A DNA stretch of 64,000 nt from the NCBI GenBank assembly GCA_023614405.1, contig CM042685.1, positions 233,161,661 to 233,225,660 of the forward strand, read 5' to 3'. The notes beneath the pieces were generated by a model. It saw only the letters and a list, made by a program, of their open reading frames with translations, searched no databases and was not told where the DNA came from. Below are positions 45,563 through 56,763 of the stretch, in pieces. Origin of the DNA: Avena insularis. Its lineage: Eukaryota; Streptophyta; Magnoliopsida; Poales; Poaceae. Position numbers and translations under genes: made by a program. Position 1 is the first letter of the stretch. Every line of letters begins with the position of its first letter.

Positions 45563-46848
45563 TGACCCACAAGTATAGGGGGTGTATCGTAGTACCTTTG
45601 ATAAATAGGAGTGTCGATCCCAACGAGGAGCAGAAGGTGCTGAACAGTGATATGGAGCAGGAAATCCCTGTGAATACTTAGCAAACGGATTAAGTGTTGT
45701 GTGGGTGAACCCGTGCTAACATACCGACCTTACTTGGACTAATACATACTTGTGATTAAACCCCATGCAAGCATCCGTAACTACATGAAAGTAATTAAGA
45801 TATAAATCTAACCACAGCCTTAAACTCTAAGATCCTACACTCCATTGTGCAAAGGTGTCCTAATGGGGGTTCAGGTTTCTGTCACTCCAGCAACCCCACA
45901 ATTAATAGCCAAATACACAATGCATTCCCCTAGGCCCATAAATGGTGAAGTATCATGTAGTCGATGTTCACATGACACCACTAGAAGAATAGCACCACAA
46001 CTTAAATACTAAACCATTGAATAATACCTCAACACAAATTCACTACTAGCAACATGACTTCTCCCATGTCCTCAAGAACACAACGAACTACTCACGAGAC
46101 ATCTTATGGATCAAGATCAAAGATGATATGGTAATGGATAACAATCTGAACATAAACAATAATCCAATGGTTCCACTCACAAGCATCAACTACAATAGCA
46201 ATTAACACCGAGAAATTTCCCCTAAGAACTAAAGCAATATACAGCACAATTGTTAAAGCGGGACGGAGTGGTGATGATGGTGCTGGTGGAATTGATGGTG
46301 TGGATGATGATGATCCCGATGAAGCCTAGCTTGATGATGGTGTTGATGGCGACAGTCTCCCCTCTACGGGAAGGAATTCCCCCGGCAGAAATCTGTCTGC
46401 CGAAGAGATATTTCTCTCTCGGTGTTTTCCGCCCTCTAGAGGCGGCGAAAATCTATCTGTGGTCGCTCTCCCAGCCTTAGGGTCCGTAGGGAAGATATAG
46501 GCGAAGGGGCGGAGTCGGGAGCCGGGCAGGTGGGCCACACCTGCCCTAGGCGCGACCTAGGAGGGATGTGGGGCCCTGTGACCCTTCTTCGCTCCTCCTT
46601 CTGGCTTCCTCAATATTTTGGAAAAATAATATTTTCCCATATTTTTCTGGTATTTTTCTGATCTTCGCGAAATTGCACTGAAACGCCTTCTTTTCCATCA
46701 CAATCTAGACTCCGGCAGTTCATCCTCCAAGAATCATCCAACATGCATAAACAGATAAAAAGCCATAAGTAATACCTCATAATAAGACATATAACAATGA
46801 ATAGAGGTAAATTATGATATAGAATGGTGATGCAAATTAGGCGTATCA
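45563..46848 (-). repeat. 3' LTR of E3
   Basis: 1286 bp. It lacks about 190 bp present in the partner (about 52327-52515) and the terminal TGA, starting TGACCCACAAG where the partner has TGATGACCCACAAG. Confidence 0.85.
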
Positions 46849-48813
46849 ACTCCCCCAAGCTTAGACCTTTGCTTGTCCCCAAGCAAAAACTGAGCTCAGT
46901 AAACATGTCCACAGGTTTCTGGAGTGAAGTGTCGATAAAGGAATACGAACAAGAAGCATCACACTTACCATTACACAACTCATAGAAGAAAGCAATCACC
47001 ATTATATAACTTAGCTTGCAACCAAGTACAACAGTCACAATAGATATACATAAATATAAATCATAATTGGAATTGGCAAACTCTTGTTCCTGGTCAGAGA
47101 ACAGCTGGCAAACAGTTTCACAAATAAAGCTTTGTAGAAGTTTTCAAAACAGGAGCACTCTTTGCTCGAAAAGGTTTTTCACAAGTGAAGGCTTTCAAAG
47201 TAATACCCAATAGATAAGGGTTTTGCGCAAACAAGGAAGATAAAGAACATGAATGAATAAATCACCATATGAATGCTTGAAACATAACAACTCAAATGCT
47301 TGCTGGAGATAGAGAGGAAGTAGGTTTACTGACTCAACTTGGAAGTGGGAGAAAGGTCCCTTTATAGAGGGAAGCAGGGATTACAAGTCATAAAGAGCTT
47401 CCAAAAGATTATGGTACTTACTAGCTTTGAGCCCTCATTGCCCCTATCATAGGCATCTTGAGATGATTAAGGTTAAAGTGCACAAAGATGGATTATATGC
47501 TTGACAAAATATAAGTTGGGAATCTCATGTCCCTTGAATATGAGGGCCACTCCTCATGCTACTCAACTTCAGCTACCAGCAAGTTCTTGTCATTGTAAGT
47601 ATTTGAATATCATTGAGAACTGCCAACGGGGTACCCCTTGCACATGGTACAGGAGCTTTCCCATAACCAAAATGACAAGGCAAGCAGACAATGAGCATCT
47701 CAGCGGTCTTTTTATTTACTATGTGCATAGCTTTTTACTGAGGATGCTTCATAGATAGCTCACTATGGTGGTGCTGCAAGTTTCCACCATGATTAGGCAT
47801 GGCTTAGGCTAGCGGCCTAGGCATTTCTCTAACACAAAATACAGACTCCATGGACTTATAAGCTCCCTCTTTATTTCACACCGTTTACATCCATAGACAA
47901 AAGAGCACGATATCAACTGTGTACAGGGTACAAGTGCAATGTTGAAACCGTTCCCCGTGATAGCACGGTTCTGCTAATTCTAACGTATAGGTGCAAGCAT
48001 ATACAACTTCGATGGCACAATGGTTCAAGTCTATTAGGGGCCAGGAAATAAGGTGTGCCATCAAGTTCGTGAGATCTTTACTAACTAGTTTTCACATAAC
48101 AAAATACTTTTTAATTCGAAAGGTATATGAAACTTGAGAATTTGCTTGGAATAGAATTTGCTAATAGGTAGATATATTGACACAAATGGCAAAGGTTTTG
48201 GTTCAAAGGGATTTGGAAACATGAGAAGTATGCCTTCTCAAAACAGGTTTTTGGCTAGAGGCTGGGTAGCAAGCAAAAGAGTTGAAAGAAACAAGCAAAC
48301 ATACAAGTAATAAAGCCAAACATGCAATCTTGCTTGAAGACACAAAAGATCTTAAATAAATAATACTAAGCTTATGAGCCAACAAGAAAGAAAATAGATG
48401 ATACAAAATACATGTAAGCCTTTTCTCTTTTTCTTTCAAACTTCAAAAAGTATTGCTACTGACCAGAACTTGGTTTGCCAAAAACAATTTAGAGTTACTT
48501 GATGCTCCCAAAGTGATGCCAATACGACCAACAAGATCCATCATATAATAGAGATTGCAAACTAAAATAAGAAGTGCAAAAAGTAAAAGATGAGACTTCT
48601 CATTAATATTCAATAAAGGCACTCACACCAAGGGATACATAGATAATCAACTAAAGGAGGGATACTTCCACATGCAAACCAAACTATAAGATAACTTCTC
48701 TACTAAAGATATGAATCCACTAAAAAGGTAAAAGATAGAAGATAATGGTGGCGATACCGCGGCACTCCCCCAAGCTTGGAACACGCCAAGGGGATGCCAA
48801 ACTTGATAATGAA
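46849..48813 (-). other. Non-coding 3' internal region of E3
   Basis: There is no credible ORF. It holds the block homologous to E1 (about 47350-47880 with 1330-1880). It begins with the PPT beside the 3' LTR. Confidence 0.6.
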
Positions 48814-49266
48814 TTACTCCTTCGGTGGTGGTGGTGTTCTCTTAATAAGCTCTTCAATAAGTTTCTTCAAATCCTCCATATCGAAGGTCAGAGTATGAAT
48901 CAACTCAGAGTTATGCTCAATGCAACTCATGATCAACTTGGACCGAGGATCCCAGTCATTGTTATTCTTTCTCCATTCTTCCTTCTTGGAGTATTCCTCC
49001 CCTGCGTGGTTAGAACAAGTGGTAGGAGGAGGAAGTGTGCGTGGAGCGAGGATATGACGAGGAGTTCTCCCTCCTGTAGACATCCGTGATGTCCTCTTAA
49101 GCTTGGTAGGTTGTGCCACCAATCCAATGCTTGCGACGATAGCGCGGGTGTCCGGATGCTTGTCCTCCTCCATGTAACCTTCATACCCTACGAAAATCTC
49201 TTCCTCCTTAGGGACTTGAGGTTCTTCTTCCTCGGGCTTCTTGCCTTTGTCATTGGCGGAGACCAT
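48814..49266 (-). CDS. E3 accessory ORF, unknown function, 150 aa
   Basis: The intact frame starts at an ATG (MVSANDKGKKPEEEEPQVPK). It is acidic at the N-terminus, then basic, then ends with a helical segment (LTFDMEDLKKLIEELIKR) that could form a short coiled coil, and PPPPKE. It lies between the protease ORF and the 3' LTR, where pol would be expected. I recognise no domain. It may be a real element gene, as it is open while the gag has a frameshift. Confidence 0.5.
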   Translation of the reverse strand: MVSANDKGKKPEEEEPQVPKEEEIFVGYEGYMEEDKHPDTRAIVASIGLVAQPTKLKRTSRMSTGGRTPRHILAPRTLPPPTTCSNHAGEEYSKKEEWRKNNNDWDPRSKLIMSCIEHNSELIHTLTFDMEDLKKLIEELIKRTPPPPKE

Positions 49267-50210
49267 GGCGCTCTAAACTTGAGAAGATTTCCTGACAGAA
49301 ACAGATCGAAATGAAAACACGATGAGAACACGATGCACGAACCTCGGGGGATCCGGGGGGTTATATAATATGAAGTTTCAATGCATAAGGAAGGTACTGA
49401 CACGGAAACGAGGTGGAGACGGAGTTCGAGGGTGGCACACACCCCTCAGGCGCGGCCAGGTTGGGCATGCCCTGGGTGGGTTTGTCCATCCCGGGCTCTG
49501 GTTCTTCCTCTGTTTCGTCTCGTAATCTTCCTTATGTATTAAAAACATCAAAAAGATAAAAATATTGGATTTTCACGAACCTTCTGTTTTCACCACTTTT
49601 ACCTATTCAAAGACGAACTCTGTATACTCCTTTCCACCTTCTCCTGGAAATTCCTTTCCTCACAAGGCAATACGCAAACTTCAATGACAACATTAGTGTA
49701 AGCAAAAACAATAAACCTTTGGGTACACACTTCAACTGAAAACCCATCAAAACAAAGGCTCTATAAGAGGCAAATGCAAATGATGGCAGAAATCTGTCAA
49801 AACAGACTAGCAGGTAAAGATTGATTTTTTTCAAAAACCTTCTCTTGCTCAAATAAAAAAGTGCAGAACTAATGAAAGTTGGGTAACAACCTGGAGAACA
49901 AGCTCAGAAAAATGCAGCTCCATCCGAAGTACTGAGCTTTCTCACGAATTTTTACAATTCAGCACAAAAATTCTGTCCCAGGACAGCCACTTTTCACAAC
50001 TCCTCTACTTCACAAAAGTAGTTGGACTTGACACAAAAACCAAAACAAAAAGGATAAGGAGCGGTTATTACTGAAGTAATAACTTCCAAGACTCGACAAA
50101 AACTCTTGGGTTATCTCCCAACAAGTACTTTACTTTAATGCCTTTAAGTTAGGCTTGAAACTTTCAAAGATGCTCACATAGGATATATATATCTGAAGTG
50201 AAAGAGAGCA
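49267..50210 (-). other. E3 internal spacer
   Basis: A leader-like GC-richer part next to the accessory ORF, then A-rich sequence similar in style to 3000-3650 of E1 (shared cttgggttatctcccaac motif near 3528 and 50103). No gene seen. Confidence 0.5.
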
Positions 50211-50948
50211 TCAAGAAGCAAATAACCAACACACTTGAGTCTCATGAGAAAACAAATTGTTGAAACAAAAATCCACTAGCATAGGAAGACAAAACAGATG
50301 CAAGTTCACAGCTTTCAACATAAAATAGGGAAACTTAACATTATTGAGATACATAAAACCATATTTCCCTCTCTCATAATAACTTTCGGTAGCACTTTGA
50401 ATAAAGTTGACAATATAACTGTCACTGGCAACAACTTTATTGTCAGAGTAAGCATACTTACAGTCACCAAAAAGAGGTCCAAGGTCATAGACTGGATCAA
50501 TAGAAGCAAGTTGTTCCATCCTGAAATCTTTATTAGCCAAACTATTTTCACAAGGAGCTTTAACAAATTTCGAAAAGTTAAACTCATAAGAATCTCCATC
50601 AAACTTAGTTAAAACTTTTTCCTTCTTACGATCGATAATAGCTCCATAAGTGTTCAAAAAAGGTCTACCAAAAATGATAGGACAAGTTTTGCTAGCTGCT
50701 GAGTTAAGCACTAGAAAATCAGCAAGATACTTAATATTACCACATAGAACTTCCACATCTCTTACAATGCCAATGGGGCAAATGGTTTCTTTATTAGCAA
50801 GGTAAATAACCACATCAATGTCCTTAAGCTCACAAGGACCAATCTCATGCATAATTTCCCTATAAAGCTGATAAGGAATAGCACTAGAACTAGCACCAAT
50901 ATCACACAAACCATAATAGCAATGATCACCAATTTTAACAGAAAGCAC
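50211..50948 (-). CDS. E3 aspartic protease-like ORF
   Basis: 245 codons, open. The active-site motif is LCDIGASSSAIP (about residues 15-26), where plant Gypsy proteases have D[LI]GA. The second motif PIIFGRPFL is about residues 89-97. The C-terminal 100 residues match the end of the E1 ORF (SYIVNFI..ATESYYERGKYG). In autonomous relatives the frame would run into reverse transcriptase; here it ends with an unrelated tail. The start at 50948 is the first Met; sense sequence likely continues upstream in the 51029-51391 frame. Confidence 0.7.
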   Translation of the reverse strand: MLSVKIGDHCYYGLCDIGASSSAIPYQLYREIMHEIGPCELKDIDVVIYLANKETICPIGIVRDVEVLCGNIKYLADFLVLNSAASKTCPIIFGRPFLNTYGAIIDRKKEKVLTKFDGDSYEFNFSKFVKAPCENSLANKDFRMEQLASIDPVYDLGPLFGDCKYAYSDNKVVASDSYIVNFIQSATESYYERGKYGFMYLNNVKFPYFMLKAVNLHLFCLPMLVDFCFNNLFSHETQVCWLFAS

Positions 50949-51028
50949 AGGAACACTAGCTTTTCTAGCTTTACTAGGATCAGAGATAATATTAGAAGCG
51001 TCTTCATAGAAGACAATATGCTCATCCT

Positions 51029-51391
51029 CTATATTTCTAGTGACAAGATCTTCACAATGGATACCACAGGTTCAACATTAAATTGCTTACCAGGATCCAC
51101 AGTTTCCTTTGTACCTTTGTTATTTGCACTGATAATCATAGAATACTCCTTTACCTTAGCTGGGAAAGATAATTTCTCAACATGAGGTTCAGACACAATA
51201 TGATTAGTAGTACAAACTTGAGTACTTCTAACGGGAACATGACTAACAACATCTTTATACGGAGCATGGTACTTATTCCACTTCTTCTTGGGAATTTCTA
51301 TGTAAGAGGCAAAGGCCTTAAAACAGTTGGCAATACTTTGGGAATCAAGCCCAAACTCATTACTAATATCACGGAAGTCATCGGTTCCCAT
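51029..51391 (-). pseudogene. E3 gag-protease linker fragment
   Basis: The frame starting MGTDDFRDISNEFGLDS lies between gag and protease in the same element and probably belongs to one original gag-pro polyprotein separated by frame breaks. No motif beyond Lys-rich stretches is seen. Confidence 0.5.
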
Positions 51392-51439
51392 AAAATATTT
51401 AATGCATTCATAATCATAGTTTATACCTGACTTTCTTCC

Positions 51440-52148
51440 TTAGTCATTCTCCCAAGCTTCAGTGTTATCTTGAATACGGTCTAGGAGATCCCATTTAACT
51501 TCTTCCTTCATACGTGTGAATGATCCGGCACAAGAAGCATCTAGTAAATCTTTATCATGAAGAGAAAGCCTAGCATAAAAGTTATTGAGAATAATATTGT
51601 TTGGGAGTTCATGAATAGGACATTTAAGCATTAGTAACTTCAATCTTCCCCAAACTTGAGTTGTACTCTCTCCATCAAGAGGCCAAAAGTTATATATAAG
51701 ATTACTATCCTTATGAATTTCACTGGGAGGATAAAATTTAGAGTAAAAGAGAGATGCCATCTCCTCCCATTCCATGGATTGTCCATTCTTCAGCAGCTTA
51801 TACCATTCTTCAGCTCTCCCTTTCAAGGATATGGGGAGTAACTTCTTCTTCACTGCTCAGCCAGATACCTGTACACTTAAACAACCTGCATAATTCATGG
51901 ATAAAAAGCAAATGATCACCAGGATGGACAGTTCCATCCCCAAAATAATAATTATCCATAACACGATTAACAATACTTGTAGGTATCTTAAAAGGATCTA
52001 TCTCAACAGGTGGTGGTTCATCTACTACCCTAGAAGTGGTAGTAGTTTTCCCAAACAGAAAACCAAGTAGGTTACCCAAATTGGAAACAAAGTAACAAGT
52101 AGTAACAAAAGAAATACTCACAGTAGAAGTTTCCCTTACCAGTTCCAC
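51440..52148 (-). pseudogene. E3 gag with a frameshift
   Basis: The 52148-51810 frame contains HPGDHLLFIHELCRLFKCTG. A shift near 51850 leads into 51853-51440 (ISLKGRAEEWYKLLKNGQSM, FYSKFYPPSEI), the Retrotrans_gag core. It would form the particle coat. The break makes this copy non-functional. Confidence 0.8.
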
Positions 52149-52166
52149 TCTTCAATAGCGCTTCAC

Positions 52167-52184
52167 TCCCCGGCAACGGCGCCA
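52167..52184 (-). other. Primer-binding site of E3 (tRNA-Asp)
   Basis: tccccggcaacggcgcca is identical to the 3' end of plant tRNA-Asp with CCA, 11 bp from the LTR. Confidence 0.9.
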
Positions 52185-52195
52185 TAAAATAGTCT

Positions 52196-53685
52196 TGATG
52201 ACCCACAAGTATAGGGGGTGTATCGTAGTACTTTTGATAAATAGGAGTGTCGATCCCAACGAGGAGCAGAAGGTGTTGAACAGTGGTATGGAGCAGGAAA
52301 TCCCTGTGAATACTTAGCAAACGGATTTTTAGTGGTTTTATGATAAGGCAACAAAACAAAGAGCAAGTAACAAAGACAACAAGCAAGTGGCCCAATCCTT
52401 TCTTAGCAAAGGACAAGCTGGTGGAAATACTTATAAGGACCAAACGTTCTCGAGGACACATGGGAATTCTGTCAAGTGCTTTTGCTTCAAATAGTTGAGT
52501 ACTCTTCTCTGGTGTTGTAAGTGTTGTGTGGCTGAACCTGTGCTAACATACCGACCTTACTTGGACTAATACATACTTGTGATTAAACCCCCTGCAAACA
52601 TCCGTAACTACAGGAAAGTAATTAAGATATAAATCTAAACACAACCTTAAACTCTGAGATCCTACACTCCCTTGTGCAAAGGTGTCCTAACGGGGGTTCA
52701 GGTTTCTGTCACTCCAGTGACCCCAAAATTAGTATCCAAATACACAATGCATTCTCCTAGGCCCATAAAATGGTGAAGTATCATGTAGTCGACGTTCACA
52801 TGACACCACTAGAAGAATAGCACCACAAATTAAATACTAAACCATTGAATAATACCTCAACACAAATTCACTACTAACAACATGACTTCTCCCATGTCCT
52901 CAAGAATACAACGCACTACTCACGAGACATCATATGGATCAAGATCAAAGATGATATGGTAATGGATAACAATCTGAACATAAACAATAATCCAATGGTT
53001 CCACTCACAAACATCAACTACAATAGTAATTAACACCGGGAAAGTTTCCCCTAAGAACTAATGCAATATCCAACACAATTGTTACAGCGGGACGGAGTGG
53101 TGATGATGGTGCTGGTGGAGATGATGGTGTGGATGATGATGATGATCCCGATGAAGCCTAGCTTGATGATGGTGTTGATGGCGACGGTCTCCCCTCTTCG
53201 GGAAGGAATTCCCCCGGCAGAAATCTGTCTGACGGAGAGATATTTCTCTCTCGGTGTTTTCCGCCCCTTAGAGGCGGCGTAAATCTATCTATGGTCGCTC
53301 TCCCAGCCTTAGGGTTCTGTAGGGAAGATATAGGCGGGCTGAGTCGGGAGTCGGTGTGGGCCACACTGCCTAGGCGCGCTGCAGTGGGCCTGCTCCTAGG
53401 GGGTGTGGGCCCCCTGCGGCCCTTCTTCGCTCCTCCTTGTGGCTTCCTCAATGTTCTGGAAAAATAATATTTTCCCATATTTTTCTGGTATTTTCTCGAT
53501 CTTCAAAATTGCAATCAAACGCCTTCTTTTCCATCAGAATCCAGACTCCGGCAGTTCATCCTCCAAGAATCATCCAACATGCATAAACCGATGAAAATAC
53601 ATAAGTAATACCTCATAATAAGACATATATCAATGAATATAGGTAAAATTATGATATAGAATGGTGATGCAAATTGGGCTTATCA
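52196..53685 (-). repeat. 5' LTR of E3
   Basis: 1490 bp, TGATGACCCACAAG...GGGCTTATCA. The GC-rich portion at 53160-53430 corresponds to 46330-46600 in the partner. Confidence 0.85.
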
Positions 53686-56220
53686 GTTTGCTCCTTACAT
53701 CAAGGATGTACCTGTTGAATGTTTCACTCAGATTGTTACATATTAGATCAATTGGTGTTCATGGCCCACCTAGCCCATGTGTGCACTGGAATCTTGGATA
53801 ACCATGCCCAAGCTGCCTCACATTGTTTCTTCAATTCATCCATTGCAATATCATATCCATGCTTAGTCAAATAATAGGCTGCATTATCCATACACTTCTT
53901 AAGATCTTCACCTCTGAACCCTGCATTCTGAAAGTTGGCATATATATGCCTAATGCAGAATCTCTATGGGCAGTTAGGAAATACTGTGCTCACTGCCTTC
54001 AGTAAACCTTTTTGCCTGTCATACATAATTGTGTAGTACCCAAACTTCCCTTGTTCTCCACCCAAAGCTTCCTTCAATTGTTCTAGAAACCAGAGCCAAT
54101 TAGCTCTATCTTCTTTAGCCATAACAGCCCAAGCAAAAGGGTAAATATTATTGTTTCCATCACTGCCTGTAGCTGCAAGGATCTGAGCACCTGTGATGAA
54201 TTTAATGAAACATCCATCTAACCCTATGAAAGGCCTACATCCATCAAGAAATCCTTGTTTTGCAGCATTCACACACAAAAAAAGCCCATGAAATCTTGGC
54301 TTGTAGCTTATGTCAACATGTTCTCCTCTCTTCATTGCTTCAATCGATCCTCATTGGCCCGAGTAGACTATGGTAACAATATATCTAGACCCAGGATTTT
54401 TATCTATAACAGTTTGTAGATAATCCCTAATTCTATGGTAATGTTTCTTGTGATCACCCAGTACAATGTTCCTGGCTTTGGTCTTCACCCTGTAAGCCAT
54501 CCTGGTTGGCACTTCCACCCAAAAATATTTTTTGGCTTTGTCAACTATAGTACTAATGATGATTAGGATCCGCCTAAAGTTGTCCATATATACTTTGCTA
54601 AGCCGCTTAGAATTAACTCTAGTGCTAGATGGATCAGTTGGACAAGTGTGTTTCAAGTGTATCTTCTTAATGCAAAATGTTTTCTCATGAGCTATCTTGG
54701 AAGCTGTCATAGAATCCACATCCATACTTCTCCTTTCCTTACACCACACAATTATCCTAGATGGAGTATTCCTATGGAAATGAAAATTCTTACTTGGGTA
54801 ATGTGCCGCAAAGTGCATCTCTGAACTGATAAACATCTTTAAAACATAGCTTCAACATAAATTGTTGCTCGACTTGCTCGCTTTCATCATACTGCACTTT
54901 CTTTCTGTTTCTTTGCTCTAGATTTCCTTCCTTTAGGAAGCACAAAAGAAGGTGGCTCAAATGCATCATAATATTTCTCTTGCATGAAACACATGTCCTC
55001 TTCATCATCAGAAGGAGCCCAGTCAGGAATATCAGGTATCTCTACTTGAGAATGTGATCTCAGTGTAGGACCTGGCCTCTTCACTTTCTTCTTCATAGGC
55101 TGCTCTTCTGGAATTTGTTCTACACAATGTTCATCATCATCATTGGCAAAAATGTCCTAAATATCCGTCTCACCCTCATAGTGTAGTAGTGGGTCTTCTC
55201 TCTTCCTCTTCATCTCTGCAAGTGTTGCCTTTATTTCCTCTTCTTCTTTCTTTCTCATCTCCTATAGAGAAACTGGATCGTACTGCCCTTCATCCAACCA
55301 ACTATAGCTATGATCAGATTCCTCTCCATCCTCTACTTCTCCACCATATATGTTATCATCAGTTTGAGTTTGCACAGTATCAAGGAAAACACTATTCTGT
55401 GTACTGAATTGCTGATCCATAAGCTGCTCACCAATTTCAGTCTGCAGGGGCTGGTAGCAAACACTGTCATGTGTCTGAACTTGATATGGAATGGGCTGGT
55501 CCTCCCCTGCCTCCACATCAATGTACCTTGGAAATTCTTTGGCAACAAATTTGATAGTACTCTTGCCCTTCATTGGGGACACAACTACAACATGTTTCCT
55601 CTTGTCCCTCATCACTGTGAGCACCAATTTCTTTTTGCTCTCATATTTCCTAATCATATCATCCACCTTAACCTGACTATCTATCAAATATAACCCTGCC
55701 AGCCCCTCCCCTTCCTCTTTCACATAGTACATTGAATCACATATGCCATACCCTTCCTTCTCCATCAGTGACAACAGATTCAGATATCTAACATCACAGC
55801 GTTCTAGGGTCTTTTGCACAAATTTGACACCATAAAATTGAATAAATAGCTCCCAAACCTCAGCTTGTTGCCTACATTACATTAAACAACTATTCAAACC
55901 CTAAATTCTTAACCTTCATGCCTAACAGAGATCTCTGTCAAACTTGATGCGATGAAGGAGCAGAGAACGGCTTACCCGGCGTCGGAGACGTAGTGGCTGA
56001 GTGGATATTCGCTGGAGGTCTGCCCGGCCGATGACCATTCTTTCTGCGAATCGGGCACAGGGGGCATCGGTGGATGTAGCAATGGTACCTGCTCTGGATC
56101 ACCGTCGATGCTGCGGTGCTCCTCCCCTCCTTCGTAGAATAGCCCATGTCTTGCTCGCCCTTCACTACCTCCGCCGGTACGGTTGTCGTCGCTGGGGGGG
56201 CCGCCGCCAGGAGTCGCCAT
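53686..56220 (-). pseudogene. MuDR-family transposase, right arm
   Basis: Exon 1 is 56220-55976 (MATPGGGPPSDDNRTGG) and exon 2 starts at 55871 with a GT-AG intron in phase. Exon 2 is open where the left arm has a stop (VKEEGEG versus VKE-stop). It has its own breaks: a stop at 55262-55264, frameshifts near 54900, 54740 and 54350. The FIGLDGCFIKF catalytic motif is kept (about 54220). The 54335-53964 frame ends at the same NCP-stop as the left arm. It is truncated by E3 at 53686. Confidence 0.9.
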
Positions 56221-56282
56221 GTTCCTGTTCCGCGCGGGAGCGAGAGTGGAATGGCAGGAACTGACGGTCTGAGCCCTGCCGC

Positions 56283-56507
56283 GATGATACCTAACGACCG
56301 TCAAGCATGCAAACGGCCACCGTGCCACGTGGACCTGACGTGTAGGCCCAACCGGTCAGAAACGTGGTTATCCCCTCTAAAACAGCCGATCAGTGCTATC
56401 TGTCGATAACTGACCCCAATGTTCGTAGTTCTTCAACAAAACGAGCAAAGATGGTAGTTCGCTGACACCGCCGTCTCAAAAATATGGTAGTTCCTTGTCA
56501 TTTTCTC
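56283..56507. repeat. Right TIR of the outer MULE
   Basis: Inverted copy of 42603-42825 and, with a gap, of 41837-42035. Confidence 0.85.
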
Positions 56508-56516
56508 TAACGTATG

Positions 56517-56763
56517 CGCATGCATGCTCTGTTGTAGTGTCAATGTCGCCTCCGTTGTTCAGAATCGTACAATTGATCCACTTTGTGTGTTGGTCGCTTT
56601 CTTCCTCGGCATTCCACTCCTCCACATCATTTTCCCCATCAAGGCTATAGCGTGCTCCAAGCCAGGGGCAGATGACTGATGCACCCATATCTAGGGTCTC
56701 CTTCACCGCTCGGCCTTGCCGGATGGAGTCGAGGCTTTGGCAAGATGGATTTGTCGCTGACAA
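56517..56763 (-). pseudogene. Open frame cut by the MULE, unknown
   Basis: The frame starting at 56763 (MSATNPSCQSLDSIRQGRA) runs into the MULE. When the MULE and one TSD copy are ignored it would end about ten codons later, left of the MULE (about 41800). A possible splice acceptor (ttgtcag) lies just upstream. It may be a host exon or an older transposon fragment; no domain is recognised. Confidence 0.3.

Larger units (their letters stand above)
45563..53685 (-). mobile_element. Gypsy-type element E3 (gag-protease, non-autonomous), mismatched flanks
   Basis: LTRs are at 45563-46848 and 52196-53685. The PBS tccccggcaacggcgcca (52167-52184) is a perfect tRNA-Asp match in minus orientation. 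A PPT (minus strand ttgggggagt) adjoins 46848. The internal region has gag, a protease-bearing ORF and an accessory ORF but no reverse transcriptase or integrase. The flanking 5-mers (left aaggc or aggct, right gtttg) do not match. E3 is related to E1: shared noncoding block, shared protein tail, same tRNA primer. Confidence 0.85.
41837..56507. mobile_element. Mutator-like element (outer MULE) with 9-bp target duplication
   Basis: Both ends read GAGAAAATGACAAGGAAC inward. The flanks are taatgtatg (41828-41836) and taacgtatg (56508-56516), a 9-bp TSD with one C/T change, as expected for Mutator. TIRs are about 200-230 bp (41837-42035; 56283-56507); the left one has a deletion of about 32 bp. 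A GRF zinc-finger gene reads inward from the left TIR and a transposase reads inward from the right TIR. The interior is disrupted by a second MULE copy starting at 42603 and by Gypsy element E3. Confidence 0.85.
53686..56507 (-). mobile_element. Outer MULE right arm (inverted relative to 42603-45562)
   Basis: From the E3 junction it carries the transposase gene in minus orientation and the right TIR ending at 56507. It aligns over its full length with the left arm. The E3 junction lies 115 bp earlier in the gene than in the left arm (equivalent to 45447). Confidence 0.85.
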
